Origin: Candidatus Dechloromonas phosphoritropha
GTDB taxonomy: Bacteria > Pseudomonadota > Gammaproteobacteria > Burkholderiales > Rhodocyclaceae
Reading direction: 5' to 3'
DNA: 64,000 nt
Assembly: GCA_016722705.1 (NCBI GenBank)
Contig: JADKGN010000001.1
Coordinates: 806,001 to 870,000, forward strand
The translations under genes were made by a program, and so were the position numbers. The notes under the pieces were generated by a model. The model was not told the DNA's origin and ran no database searches. It was given only the letters and a program-made list of their open reading frames with translations. Below are positions 27,950 to 37,444 of the stretch, one piece after another. The stretch's first letter is position 1. Each line of letters begins with the position of its first letter.

Positions 27950-28180
27950 ATGTACATCGTTGCCATCGGCTGGCTTTACGTTACAGTCCTCGTCGCGCTG
28001 AACGAGCCGACGGTGGTGTCAGCAATCATTTCCTTCCTTTTCTATGGCTTGCTGCCCAGCGGGTTACTGCTCTGGATGGCTGGCAGCAAGGCGCGTCGCC
28101 AGCGCCGGCGCTACCGGGAGTTACTCGCCGACCAGCGCCTGGACGATAGCGATCGAGGCGATGCCGAGGCTGATCAGTGA
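27950..28180 (+). CDS. Small two-helix membrane protein
   Basis: 76 residues from ATG 27950. It reads MYIVAIGWLYVTVLVALNEP, then a second hydrophobic helix (FLFYGLLPSGLLLWMAG), then a basic, polar tail. Similar short proteins with MYIVAI.WLYV and FLFYGLLP occur in many betaproteobacteria without a known role. Its end overlaps the convergent ZIP gene by 60 bases. The longer frame from 27815 runs into phaC and is not supported. Confidence 0.7.
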   Translation: MYIVAIGWLYVTVLVALNEPTVVSAIISFLFYGLLPSGLLLWMAGSKARRQRRRYRELLADQRLDDSDRGDAEADQ

Positions 28181-28888
28181 GACCTGCTGGATAGTCGCCT
28201 TCAATTCGGTTCGCTTGTGCAAACCGGGAATGAGATCGGCCACCGCGACATAGATCATGCTTGCCGCTGCCAGGCCGAGCAGTGAAGGTATCCATTCCTG
28301 CATTTCGGAAAGGGCAAGATAGGCCAGCGTCGCACCGACCAGCGTCGCCAGGCTGGAGAGCAGGTTGTACACCAAGGCCCGCAGCTTACTGTAGCCGGAG
28401 TGGATAAGAATCAGGTAGTCGCCGACTTCCTGGGGAATCTCGTGCGCGATGATGGCCAGCGCGATGACAATGCCGGCTTCCGTGCTTTGCAGGAAGGCAG
28501 CGGCGATCAGAATGCCATCAACGAAATTGTGAAAGGTGTCGCCGACCAGGATCATCAGGCCGGAGCGGCCATGGTCGTCCGCCGGCGCGTGGGCATCATG
28601 CGCCTCGCAGTGGTCATGGTGGCAATGCCGCCACAGGACCAGTTTTTCCAGCACGAAGAAAACCATGATGCCGAACAGAACGGTTCCCGCCATGCGATGC
28701 GGATCGCCATGTTCCAGTGCATGCGGCAGGATTTCCAGAAAGGCCGCGCCGAGCAAGGCACCGATCGCGTAGGAGATCAGGACATTGATGTGTCGCACGC
28801 CAAGGGCCAGACTCAGGCCCGCCGCCGCGACAACGCTCAAGGCGCCACCGGCCAGTGAAACGGCGATGATCCAGGCAAGGGTGCTCAC
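28121..28888 (-). CDS. ZIP family metal transporter
   Basis: 255 residues from GTG 28888 (MSTLAWIIAVSL), chosen because the frame's other start, GTG 28930, adds an unconserved leader inside pgeF. It imports zinc or related metals into the cytoplasm. The metal site is present in TM4 and TM5: HNFVDGILIA and HEIPQEVGDY. A His-rich loop (HCHHDHCEAHDAH) lies between TM3 and TM4. Downstream of pgeF in the same direction. Confidence 0.9.
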   Translation of the reverse strand: MSTLAWIIAVSLAGGALSVVAAAGLSLALGVRHINVLISYAIGALLGAAFLEILPHALEHGDPHRMAGTVLFGIMVFFVLEKLVLWRHCHHDHCEAHDAHAPADDHGRSGLMILVGDTFHNFVDGILIAAAFLQSTEAGIVIALAIIAHEIPQEVGDYLILIHSGYSKLRALVYNLLSSLATLVGATLAYLALSEMQEWIPSLLGLAAASMIYVAVADLIPGLHKRTELKATIQQVSLISLGIASIAIVQALVGE

Positions 28889-28922
28889 GGGAAACCGATT
28901 TTGATCCGGGGAAAGGCGCGGA

Positions 28923-29654
28923 TCATACACTGTCCAGCCAGATCAGGCTCGCCATCCTTCCGGTCATTCGCTCACGGCGATAGGAAAAGTAGCGCTCGAA
29001 TTCGCTGAAGGTACATGCTCCGCCACCACTGATTGCGCCGACCCCCAATTGATCCAGGCGCTGCCGCGCCAGCAGGTAGATGTCACACAGCCATTTGTCC
29101 TGTCCAGTCGCCATAAAGGCAGTAATGGCTGACGGATTCCGCGTGATAAAGGCATCACGTACTTCCGTCCCGACCTCGAAACAGCGCGGGCCGATCGCCG
29201 GGCCCAGCCACGCCAGCAGTTCCCCGGGGGCCGCCGCCATCGCTGCCACCGCGCTCTCCAGGACGCCGCCCAGCAGCCCGCGCCAGCCGGCATGCGCGGC
29301 AGCGACCACCGAGCCCCGGCGATCGCACAGGAGCACCGGCAGGCAATCGGCGGTCATCACCGCGCACACCGTTCCCGGACGGCGTGCAAACGCCGCGTCG
29401 GCCACCCTGATTTTCGCCTCCTGACCGGCGTCGACCGCGACAATGCCATGAACCTGCCTGAGCCAGCGCGGTTCGCCTGGTAATGTGGCGCGCAACGCCT
29501 GGCGATTCGCCGCGACAGCCGCCGGATCGTCCCCGACATGATCGCCGACGTTGAAACTCGCCCACTGTTCCCGGCTGCACCCCCCGTTGCGCGTCGTTTG
29601 CAGTGCCTTGACATTGGCCGGCGCAGCCCAGTCAGGAACGAAGACCTCACCCAC
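28923..29654 (-). CDS. pgeF: Purine nucleoside phosphorylase/peptidoglycan editing factor PgeF
   Basis: 243 residues (YfiH/LACC1 family). Family members cleave purine nucleosides, and PgeF helps exclude wrong amino acids from peptidoglycan. Zinc-site motifs are RQVHG, MTADCLPVLLCD and AAAHAGWRGLLGGV; the ending FSYRRERMTGRMASLIWL is conserved. It overlaps the end of rluD by 8 bases, the usual rluD-pgeF pair. Confidence 0.94.
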   Translation of the reverse strand: MGEVFVPDWAAPANVKALQTTRNGGCSREQWASFNVGDHVGDDPAAVAANRQALRATLPGEPRWLRQVHGIVAVDAGQEAKIRVADAAFARRPGTVCAVMTADCLPVLLCDRRGSVVAAAHAGWRGLLGGVLESAVAAMAAAPGELLAWLGPAIGPRCFEVGTEVRDAFITRNPSAITAFMATGQDKWLCDIYLLARQRLDQLGVGAISGGGACTFSEFERYFSYRRERMTGRMASLIWLDSV

Positions 29655-30603
29655 CGCGCAGCGCTTCCAGCAATGTGCTCATGTCCGTCGGCGGTGGTGC
29701 CTCCCACTGTTTCATCCGCCGGGTGAGTGGATGGAGCAGCGCCAGACGAGTGGCATGCAGAGCCTGCCGGGAGAACGCCGGCAGGCGCTGATCGAGCCTG
29801 CCATAAACCTGATCGCCGAGCAGCGGATGCCTGACCGACGCCATGTGCACGCGGATCTGGTGCGTGCGCCCGGTCTCCAGCGAGCATTCGACCAGCGCAC
29901 AGTGGGCGAACTGCTCGAGGACGCGGAAGTGGGTTACCGCCGCCTTGCCGCCGCGGGTTTCCGGAACCACCGCCATTTTCGTCCGGTGCACCGGATGGCG
30001 GCCGATGGGTGCCGCGATCGTTGCATCCCGGCGCACGACGCCACAAGCGACCGCCAGATACTGGCGCCTGACGCTGCGCGCCTGCAACTGGCGCACTAGG
30101 TCGGTCTGGGCCGCAAGCGTCTTGGCGACGACCAGCAGGCCGCTTGTATCCTTGTCCAGGCGGTGGACGATGCCCGCGCGCGGCACTGCGGCGATCGCCG
30201 GCACATGGTGGAGCAAGGCATTCATCAGCGTGCCGCTCCAGTTGCCGCTCCCTGGGTGCACAACCAGACCGGGTGGCTTGTCGATGACCAGCAGTGCTTC
30301 GTCCTCGAACACGATCTCGAGCGGGATATCTTCGGGCTGCTCGGCGATTTCCCTGATGCCGGGCGGCTCGCTCAGGACCAGAACTTCTCCGCCCACAACC
30401 TTGTGCTTAGGCTCCGTCTCAATGCGCCCGCTTACGGCGACGCGCCCTTCACGCACCCAAGTCTGCAGGCGATTTCGTGAATGCTGCGGCAGCACTTCCG
30501 CAAGCACCTGATCGAGACGCCAACCGGCGCAGCGATCCGGAACCCGGGATTGATCGGGCGGAGTTCGGATATAATCGGTGCCGTCTTCCAAAGGATTCTT
30601 CAT
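29647..30603 (-). CDS. rluD: 23S rRNA pseudouridine(1911/1915/1917) synthase
   Basis: 318 residues from ATG 30603. An N-terminal S4 domain (GWRLDQVLAEVLPQHSRNRLQTWVREGRV) is followed by the RluA-type catalytic motif AGIVHRLDKDTSGLLVVAKT with the catalytic Asp. The C-terminus GRTHQIRVHMASVRHPLLGD is diagnostic. Its ATG overlaps the divergent bamD ATG within one CATG, so a bamD promoter must lie inside the rluD coding sequence. Confidence 0.94.
   Translation of the reverse strand: MKNPLEDGTDYIRTPPDQSRVPDRCAGWRLDQVLAEVLPQHSRNRLQTWVREGRVAVSGRIETEPKHKVVGGEVLVLSEPPGIREIAEQPEDIPLEIVFEDEALLVIDKPPGLVVHPGSGNWSGTLMNALLHHVPAIAAVPRAGIVHRLDKDTSGLLVVAKTLAAQTDLVRQLQARSVRRQYLAVACGVVRRDATIAAPIGRHPVHRTKMAVVPETRGGKAAVTHFRVLEQFAHCALVECSLETGRTHQIRVHMASVRHPLLGDQVYGRLDQRLPAFSRQALHATRLALLHPLTRRMKQWEAPPPTDMSTLLEALRGG
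30570..30575 (+). promoter_or_regulatory. Perfect -10 hexamer upstream of bamD
   Basis: TATAAT, 27 bases before the bamD ATG. A TTGATC at 30550-30555 is a possible -35 but the 14-base spacing is short. It overlaps the 5' end of the rluD coding region on the other strand. Confidence 0.45.
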
Positions 30604-31423
30604 GATGCGAAGTTTACCCGCATTCCTCACCACCTTTCTCCGTTTGGCGACAGCACTCCTGATCGCCGCCATCATCGCCGGCTGCGGCCTGCTTTCCGGC
30701 GACAAGGATGAAACCGCCGGCTGGTCAGCCAACAAACTGTATACCGAGGCCAAGGATGCGCAGAGCAGCGGCGCTTGGGACAAGGCCGCCAAGTACTACG
30801 AAAAGCTTGAGGCCCGTTATCCGTACGGACGTTATGCCCAGCAGGCCCAGCTTGAACTGGGCTACGTATACTGGAAAGCCGGCGAGGCGGGCTCGGCCAT
30901 CGCGGCGTGCGACCGGTTCATCAAGCTGCACCCCAATCATCCGGCTGTCGACTATGCCTACTATCTGAAGGGTCTGGTCGGCTTCAACGAAGATCTGGGT
31001 TACGCGCCCTATATCAGCACGCAGGATCCGACCGAGCGTGACCCAAAGGCGGCACGCGAAGCGTTCGACGCCTTCCGCGAACTTGTCACCCGTTTCCCTG
31101 ACAGCAAATACACCCCAGACGCCATCCAGCGGATGAATTACCTAGTCAATTCGTTGGCTTCGCACGAAGTACACGTCGCGCGCTATTACATCAATCGCGG
31201 CGCCTTCATTGCCGCTGCCAACCGGGCGCAGTATGTGATCAAGACTTATCCCACGGCGCCTGCTGTCGAGGAAGCGACCTTCATCCTGATCCTTGCCTAT
31301 GACAAACTCGGCATGGACGACATGCGCGATGACGCCGAGCGCGTCATGCGCAAGAATTTCCCGGATAGCCGCTTCTACACCGAAGGTCTTGATTCCAGGA
31401 AGCGCTGGTGGCATCTCTGGTAA
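30602..31423 (+). CDS. bamD: Outer membrane protein assembly lipoprotein BamD
   Basis: 273 residues from ATG 30602, preceded by AAAGGA. It is a lipoprotein of the BAM complex that inserts beta-barrels into the outer membrane. The signal peptide ends with lipobox IIAGC. Five TPR-like repeats follow (YYEKLEARYPYGRYAQQAQLELGYVYWKAG, FIKLHPNHPAVDYAYYLKGL, FRELVTRFPDSKYTPDA). Length and the DLGYAPYISTQDPTERD segment match BamD. Confidence 0.95.
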   Translation: MMRSLPAFLTTFLRLATALLIAAIIAGCGLLSGDKDETAGWSANKLYTEAKDAQSSGAWDKAAKYYEKLEARYPYGRYAQQAQLELGYVYWKAGEAGSAIAACDRFIKLHPNHPAVDYAYYLKGLVGFNEDLGYAPYISTQDPTERDPKAAREAFDAFRELVTRFPDSKYTPDAIQRMNYLVNSLASHEVHVARYYINRGAFIAAANRAQYVIKTYPTAPAVEEATFILILAYDKLGMDDMRDDAERVMRKNFPDSRFYTEGLDSRKRWWHLW

Positions 31424-31441
31424 TCGCGTCCGGAGACCCGC

Positions 31442-31882
31442 CTAGCCGGTCGTCGGGACGGCGGTTGCCAACCATACCAGCTTGGGAACTCCATTATCGC
31501 CGCCGCAGACAATGGCGTTCTGTCCGTACTTCTCGCCCAGGGTCATAGCCTCGGCAATCGGCATACCGGGAACGAAGCAGCTTTCTTCGACCGGCCAGGC
31601 GGCATCTTCGGCGATGTTCTCGCCGGCATAGGTTTCATATCCCGAGTCGAGTATCTCGCACTCCAGTTGCGACTGGCGGCCAGCATTCTGTTTCTCGTCC
31701 AGCAGCACCGAATTTGGGTTGCACGCCGTCAAGATGGCAAAGCAACCCGCCCCGGCTGTCTCCAGCCAGCTACGCAAGGACTCGCAGGCAACCCCGGGAT
31801 GCAGATCACACTGCCCACCGGGCAGGTAGACCCGATAAGTCGTCGCCCCGTAGGCGGTTTCCAGTTCAGTCGTCTTCACCAT
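31442..31882 (-). CDS. DUF3293 domain-containing protein
   Basis: 146 residues. Recognisable DUF3293 features are FAILTACNPNSVLLDEKQNAGRQSQLE and AEAMTLGEKYGQNAIVCGGDNGVPKLVW. The function is unknown. It overlaps the end of rmuC by 17 bases and is read in the same direction, so the two are translationally linked. Confidence 0.85.
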   Translation of the reverse strand: MVKTTELETAYGATTYRVYLPGGQCDLHPGVACESLRSWLETAGAGCFAILTACNPNSVLLDEKQNAGRQSQLECEILDSGYETYAGENIAEDAAWPVEESCFVPGMPIAEAMTLGEKYGQNAIVCGGDNGVPKLVWLATAVPTTG

Positions 31883-33200
31883 TCAGTTCGACCAGTCCGA
31901 TTAGCTTCTCGGCATCGCTTGCCGGCAGTGCCTCGACCTCGCTCAGTTTTCGCGACAACTGGCGGGTCCGCGTTTCTGCCTTGCTGATGCTGTTGCTGGC
32001 CTCGTCCAGTTTCTTCCTGGTGTGCGCCAGAGCCTCGCCAAACTTGCCGAATTCGCCCTTGACCGCCCCCAGCACCGCCCAGACCTCCGCCGAGCGCTGC
32101 TCGATGGCCAGCGTCCGGAAACCCATCTGCAGGCTGTTAAGGAGCGCCGCCAGCGTCGTCGGCCCGGCCAGACTGACCCGCCATTCACGCTGCAGGGTAT
32201 CGGCCAGCCCCGGACGCCGCAAGGCCTCGGCATACAGCCCTTCGGTGGGCAGATAGAGGAGTGCAAAATCGGTAGTATGCGGCGGCGCGACATATTTCTC
32301 GTGAATGCTCCGCGCCTCGGCCTTGAGGCGGACCTCGATCGCTTTGCTCGCTTCCTCGACGAGGCCCATCTCACCGCGTTCCTGAGCGTCGATCAGACGC
32401 TGATAATCCTCGACTGGAAACTTGGCATCGATCGGCAACCAAACCACGACGCCATCACTCTTGCCTGGCAGGCGGATGGCAAAATCGACGCGCTCGTTGC
32501 TGTTCGGGCGCGTCGCCACATTGGCGGCGAACTGGTCGGCCGTCAGCAGTTGCTCAAGAAGCGCTGCTAGCTGGACTTCGCCCCAGGTGCCACGGGTCTT
32601 GACGTTGCTCAATACCCGCTTGAGGTCGCCGACGCCCGCCGCCAGCGACTGCATTTCTCCAAGGCCCCGATGCACCTGCTCGAGGCGGTCGCTCACCAGC
32701 TTGAAGGATTCACCGAGGCGTTGCTCGAGCGTGGCGTGCAGCTTTTCGTCCACGGTGCGACGCATCTCCTCGAGCTTGCTGGCATTGTCCGCCTGGATTG
32801 CGGTCAACCGTCCCTCGACACTGATTCTCAGGCGCTCGAAGCGCTCGTCAAGGCCCAGTGAAAAGCGGTTCAGTTCGCGAGCAAAGGCCTCCAGGCGCTC
32901 TGACTGGGCCGTGCCGAACTGTCCGACCTGGGTTGTTACCGCCTGGCCGAGCAGCGTCGCCGATTGCGCGCGCTCCTCGCGGTCGCGGAACGCCTCCTCC
33001 GCGTCCTCGCGCCGGCCGCGCGCCAGTTCTTCACGCAATTCCCGCTCGAGCCGCTCAAGCCCCTTCTCCTGTGCCTCCTGCAAGGAGCGCAGGCGAAGAT
33101 CGTCATCGCCACGCCGGCTGCCACGGAGCAATACGACAACCAGCAACAGGACGATGGCGACGAGTCCCGCGGCCAGGACCAGAAACGAGGTCTCGTTCAT
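31866..33200 (-). CDS. rmuC: DNA recombination protein RmuC
   Basis: 444 residues. It is an inner-membrane-anchored coiled-coil protein with a predicted nuclease-like domain, known to limit inversions at short repeats. An N-terminal helix (FLVLAAGLVAIVLLLVVVLL) precedes long coiled coils. The conserved core has GTWGEVQLAALLEQLL and VVWLPIDAKFPVEDYQRL with the Asp of a PD-(D/E)xK-like fold, and the C-terminus has FRTLAIEQRSAEVW. Starts 4 bases before the DUF748 stop. Confidence 0.93.
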   Translation of the reverse strand: MNETSFLVLAAGLVAIVLLLVVVLLRGSRRGDDDLRLRSLQEAQEKGLERLERELREELARGRREDAEEAFRDREERAQSATLLGQAVTTQVGQFGTAQSERLEAFARELNRFSLGLDERFERLRISVEGRLTAIQADNASKLEEMRRTVDEKLHATLEQRLGESFKLVSDRLEQVHRGLGEMQSLAAGVGDLKRVLSNVKTRGTWGEVQLAALLEQLLTADQFAANVATRPNSNERVDFAIRLPGKSDGVVVWLPIDAKFPVEDYQRLIDAQERGEMGLVEEASKAIEVRLKAEARSIHEKYVAPPHTTDFALLYLPTEGLYAEALRRPGLADTLQREWRVSLAGPTTLAALLNSLQMGFRTLAIEQRSAEVWAVLGAVKGEFGKFGEALAHTRKKLDEASNSISKAETRTRQLSRKLSEVEALPASDAEKLIGLVELNGEDD

Positions 33201-33203
33201 TCC

Positions 33204-36200
33204 CTAGCGCAGCGAGAAGTCGACGCGGCTGCCGTTGCCCTTGTCGTCCGCACCGCGCTTGGGCGGCACGAGAAAGATGCGTTCGGTAGGAACCTTGCCC
33301 TGCTCGATCAACCAAGCCTGAACATTCTCCGCCCGCTGCAGCGCAAGTTCCTTGACGTCATCATCGCCGGCTGGCAGGTTGGCCAGCATCAGTTTCTCCA
33401 TTTCCTCCACCGGCAGGTCCTTCTGCATTCCGATCACGTTACGCGGCTTCGGGAACTTGGCTTCCTTGTAGGCGCGTTTCAGGTACTCCGGATATTCTGC
33501 CGGGTCGATCTCGACCGTATCGAGGGATCCACCTTCCGCACCCTTCTTGATCTGTTCCTTGAGCTTCTCGGCCTTGACCGCACGTTCCATGGCCACCCGC
33601 TTGAGGCCTTCCTTGTCGACTTCGGGATCGGCTCGGCCGGTAACCTCGAGCTTGAGCGAATCGCGTTCGGCAAGCGCCTTGGCCAACAACTCAAGGCGCT
33701 TGGTCGCCACGTCACCGAGACCGGCGCGCCCCGGTCCGAATTCGATGTTCGACAACTCCTCGCCGCCACCGAACATCGAGCCGAGCAGCGCGAAGGGCGA
33801 AGTCACGGCCTTGACGAAGAGATTGATGATCACCTTGACGATCAGCCCGCCCACCGAGAATTCTGGATCGTCGAGCGATCCCGAGATCGGCAGGTTGAGT
33901 TCGATCTCGCCGCGGTTGTTCCTGAGCAATGCGATTGCCAGATTGACCGGCAACTTGGTGGCATCCGGACTCTCCACCTTGTCACCGAAGGTCAACTGAT
34001 CGATGAAGAGCCGGTTTTCAGCCGCCAGCTTGTTGTTTTCCAGCTTGTAGGCGACGTTGAGCGACAGCTTGCCCTTGTCAATGTTGTAGCCGGCGTATTT
34101 TCCGGCATACGGCGATAACGGGACAAGATCGACGCCGCTCACTTCGGCCTTGATGTCGAGGAATGACTTGGCCGCCAGCGGATTCAGCTTGCCTGCCACC
34201 TGCACTGATGCCGAACCGGCATATCTGCCACGCAAATCGAGATCGGCAACGGTATCGGCGGCCGAAGACAGACCGGTCACGCGCCCGGCCACCTTGGTCA
34301 CGTTGACTGTATAGTTGGGCTTGACGAAAAAGTCGGAGAAATTGACGGTGCCCCCTTGCAATGTCACCTTGGCGATCCGGATAGGCAACGGCGCCGATTT
34401 TTTCGGCGTCGCTGCTGCCTGCTTCGTATCGCCGGCAGCACCCTCGGGTTGGCGAACGATATCCTGCAGGTTCAGCCGGCCTGCCTTGCTCAGGACCAGC
34501 TTCGAGTAGAAATCGCTCAGCGCCACTTCACCGACATTGACCGCCAGCGGTTGCAGTCGGAAGTCGATTCCGCCCACATAAAATGATTTCCACTTGAGAA
34601 AATCCGTGTTGTTTTGCTTGTCGACCGCCAGCAGGTCGCCCAGCGTGAACGATCCCTTGTAGGCGCCGATCAAGCCTTCCTTGCCCATCCCGGCGGTCAG
34701 TTCACCACTGCTGGAAACCTGACCGCGCGTCAGCGCAATATTCAGGTAGTTGGAGAAATAGGGCTGCAACGGCAGCAACGGGATCGCCTCAGTGTCCACC
34801 TTCAAGGCAATTGCCAGCGGTATCAACTGCACGCTGCCAGCAAGCTTGAGGCTGCCTTTTTGGTTGATCCGGCTCTTCAGCGACACGCTTCCCTTCTTTT
34901 CGGGTTCGGTCGACAGATTCTCCGCCGAGAGGTTGAATCCGTCGATGGTCTGCACGGCGGCCGGGTTGGTCGATTTGTCCTCGAAACGCAGCGCCAGATC
35001 ATCGACATCCAGTTTCGCTATGGTGGCGAACCATGGCCGTTCGTCCGACAATTCCTCGCGCGCCTTGCGGGCGGTTTTCAGGATTGGCGAACTGACCCAT
35101 TCGAGCTGGCCTTCCTTGTTACGCACCAGCAATCCCCGCAGTTTGTGGTAACTGGCCTCGGCCACGTCGATGCGGTGTGCGTGCAAGTCCACGCGGATAC
35201 CCTTCAGCGTACTGCGGTCAACGTTCAAGCGCTCGCCGAGATCGACCCGATACGTCACCTCGGCAACTTCGATCGGGCTGCCCATGGTGCTTTCGATCTT
35301 GCCGACCACGGCATTAAGGTCAAGCAGTTCGCCCTGCATCGGACGAACGTTCGACTCGTCCTGCCAATGCATTTTCCCGTTGCTCAGGCGAATCTCCCCG
35401 ATGCTCCATTCGGGCGGTTTAGCTGGCGGTGCCGCTGGTGCCGCTGGTGCCGCTTCTTCGCCACTGGCGGCACCCTTGGCGATCTGCTCGCCCAGCTGCA
35501 ACCAATTCATCTCGCCCGCCTTGTTGACCGCAACGAACGCGTCAATGCCGTCGAGCAGGACGCGCTTGATGTCGAAGCGACGATTGATCAGATCACCGTT
35601 CTCGACATCGACATCGAGACGCTTCCAGGCCAGCAAGGGCGCACCGTTCGCAGCATTCAGAGCGAAATCGGAAATATGGGCGCTGCCAACCACGGTCAGC
35701 GAAAACACCTTGTCGGAGAGTTCCTTGAAAACGAAGCGCAACTCGGTGTCGAGCGAACCGGATTTCAATCTGATCGGCACGGCACTGGGCAGGTAAGGCT
35801 GGAATCCGGCTAGGTCAAGGTGTTCGAGGTCGAGGTTGAGATCACTTTCGAGATTGCCTTCGAAAATTTCGGTGCTTCTGCCCTTGAGCACCAGCGGCGA
35901 GCCGTCGAAGGCAGCGGAAAAGCTCGGCTCGACGACGATTTTCGCCTGATAGGGCAAGCTCGAAATGAATGGTACCCCGAGGTTGATATCGCTGACCGTA
36001 TGCACCTTGCCGACCGGCTGATCCTCGAACACCACCTTGCCGCCGATAATCTGGATGTTGTTGATCGAGAAGCGCGGCGTCGGCGACGGCTCGCTCGGCT
36101 TCAGCCATTCGTCGAGCAGATCAGAAATGTCATACTTGCCATCGGCGAGGCGCGCTACGGCGAGACGCGGCCCCTGCAGGCGGATTTCGTCCACCACGAG

Positions 36201-36542
36201 GCCAAGCTGGAAGAGCGAAAAGCTCGAAAGATTGACGAGCAGTTCGTCGAAACCAGCAACCTCCCTGCCGTCATCGGCCTTGACCGCAACATCTGTAACC
36301 CTTGCCGAGAGGGCGTAAGGGCTGATGTTGATCTTTCCAACCGTGACCTGGCGCTTCAACACTGTTGAAAGCTGCTTTTCCAGTTGCCATTTGATCAATG
36401 GCGGTGCCGCGAAATAGCCGAGTACGCCGAATCCGACGATGATCCCGATCAGCCAGAGTGCGATACGACGGGCGCGCGGCCCCTTAAGCGCCGCCACGGC
36501 ACCCGAAACTTTTGAAGATTTCCCGGAAAGCTGTTCTGTCAT
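33204..36542 (-). CDS. Large AsmA-like DUF748 protein with OmpA-like tail
   Basis: 1112 residues. There is one N-terminal membrane helix (IALWLIGIIVGFGVLGYFAAP), then a long beta-rich repeat region of the DUF748/AsmA superfamily (INNIQIIGGKVVFEDQPVGKVHTV, LDTELRFVF, SGELTAGMGKEGLIGAYKGSF). A C-terminal part (from about 910) has KVEVTGRADPEVDKEGLK-like text and QRAENVQAWLIEQGKVPTERIFLV, which resembles an OmpA peptidoglycan-binding domain. AsmA-like proteins are thought to carry lipids across the periplasm. A 12-base Gly/Ala-Pro repeat lies at about 35425-35455. Confidence 0.88.
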   Translation of the reverse strand: MTEQLSGKSSKVSGAVAALKGPRARRIALWLIGIIVGFGVLGYFAAPPLIKWQLEKQLSTVLKRQVTVGKINISPYALSARVTDVAVKADDGREVAGFDELLVNLSSFSLFQLGLVVDEIRLQGPRLAVARLADGKYDISDLLDEWLKPSEPSPTPRFSINNIQIIGGKVVFEDQPVGKVHTVSDINLGVPFISSLPYQAKIVVEPSFSAAFDGSPLVLKGRSTEIFEGNLESDLNLDLEHLDLAGFQPYLPSAVPIRLKSGSLDTELRFVFKELSDKVFSLTVVGSAHISDFALNAANGAPLLAWKRLDVDVENGDLINRRFDIKRVLLDGIDAFVAVNKAGEMNWLQLGEQIAKGAASGEEAAPAAPAAPPAKPPEWSIGEIRLSNGKMHWQDESNVRPMQGELLDLNAVVGKIESTMGSPIEVAEVTYRVDLGERLNVDRSTLKGIRVDLHAHRIDVAEASYHKLRGLLVRNKEGQLEWVSSPILKTARKAREELSDERPWFATIAKLDVDDLALRFEDKSTNPAAVQTIDGFNLSAENLSTEPEKKGSVSLKSRINQKGSLKLAGSVQLIPLAIALKVDTEAIPLLPLQPYFSNYLNIALTRGQVSSSGELTAGMGKEGLIGAYKGSFTLGDLLAVDKQNNTDFLKWKSFYVGGIDFRLQPLAVNVGEVALSDFYSKLVLSKAGRLNLQDIVRQPEGAAGDTKQAAATPKKSAPLPIRIAKVTLQGGTVNFSDFFVKPNYTVNVTKVAGRVTGLSSAADTVADLDLRGRYAGSASVQVAGKLNPLAAKSFLDIKAEVSGVDLVPLSPYAGKYAGYNIDKGKLSLNVAYKLENNKLAAENRLFIDQLTFGDKVESPDATKLPVNLAIALLRNNRGEIELNLPISGSLDDPEFSVGGLIVKVIINLFVKAVTSPFALLGSMFGGGEELSNIEFGPGRAGLGDVATKRLELLAKALAERDSLKLEVTGRADPEVDKEGLKRVAMERAVKAEKLKEQIKKGAEGGSLDTVEIDPAEYPEYLKRAYKEAKFPKPRNVIGMQKDLPVEEMEKLMLANLPAGDDDVKELALQRAENVQAWLIEQGKVPTERIFLVPPKRGADDKGNGSRVDFSLR

Positions 36543-36660
36543 GATGATCCGCCGCAGTTTCGCTGTTGGAAACTAATTTAGCACATCAAGCCCCGGTCGC
36601 TTAGCCCCGGGACGACCATCAGTACCGGGGTAGGCGCTGGCCGGGGACGAAATTCACCCG

Positions 36661-37416
36661 CTAGAAAGTATTCCGCCAGCCGCGAATGGCAGCAAAAACA
36701 GCCTCCGGGGACGCGTCGACCGCACCATGTACCCGTGCAGCCGCGATCACGGCAGGCTCTTCACAGCGCAGGAAAGGATTGGTTTCCTTTTCTTCGCGCA
36801 GCGTGCTCGGAATCGACGGCAACCCGGCCGCCCGGATTCGTGCAACGCGCTCAACCCGCTCGCGTAGCGGGATGCTCCGCGGCTCGACGGCGAGGGCGAA
36901 GCGCAGGTTGTTCTCGGTGTATTCGTGGGCACAATAGATTTTCGTCTCATCCGGCAGCGCCGCGAGACGGGCCAGCGAGGCGCACATCTGCGCCGGCGTT
37001 CCCTCGAAAAGTCGACCGCAACCGGCGCCGAACAAGGTATCCCCGCAAAACACGGCGCCCGGGACAAGGTAGGCAACATGAGCGCGGGTATGACCGCCAA
37101 CCGGCAATACGTCCACGCTCTGGCCCAGCACCTCGATCTTCTCGCCGCCACTCAAGGGGTCGGTGCAGCCTGTGATAGACTCTTTCTCCGGCCCGAAAAC
37201 CCGGGGATGCCAGCGCTCGACGAGTTCAGGCACGCCGCCTTGGTGGTCGGCATGGTGGTGGGTGACCAGGATGGCGTCGAGATGTAATCGCAGCGCCTCG
37301 AGCCGGGCGATAACCGGTGCGGCGTCTCCAGGATCGACCACCGCCGCACGTCCGTCACGGACCAGCAGCCAGATGTAGTTATCGTTGAATGCGGGAATGA
37401 GTAAAATTTCGAACAT
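36661..37416 (-). CDS. gloB: Hydroxyacylglutathione hydrolase (glyoxalase II)
   Basis: 251 residues. It hydrolyses S-lactoylglutathione, completing methylglyoxal detoxification. Metal motif THHHADHQGG, further ligands in GHTRAHVAY and GDTLFGAGCGR, HEYTENN in the substrate domain and the ending KETNPFLR all match. Its ATG overlaps an ATG of the divergent methyltransferase frame in a CATG. Confidence 0.95.
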   Translation of the reverse strand: MFEILLIPAFNDNYIWLLVRDGRAAVVDPGDAAPVIARLEALRLHLDAILVTHHHADHQGGVPELVERWHPRVFGPEKESITGCTDPLSGGEKIEVLGQSVDVLPVGGHTRAHVAYLVPGAVFCGDTLFGAGCGRLFEGTPAQMCASLARLAALPDETKIYCAHEYTENNLRFALAVEPRSIPLRERVERVARIRAAGLPSIPSTLREEKETNPFLRCEEPAVIAAARVHGAVDASPEAVFAAIRGWRNTF

Positions 37417-37444
37417 GCTGGAACTATCGAGCGTAGCAAGCCGG

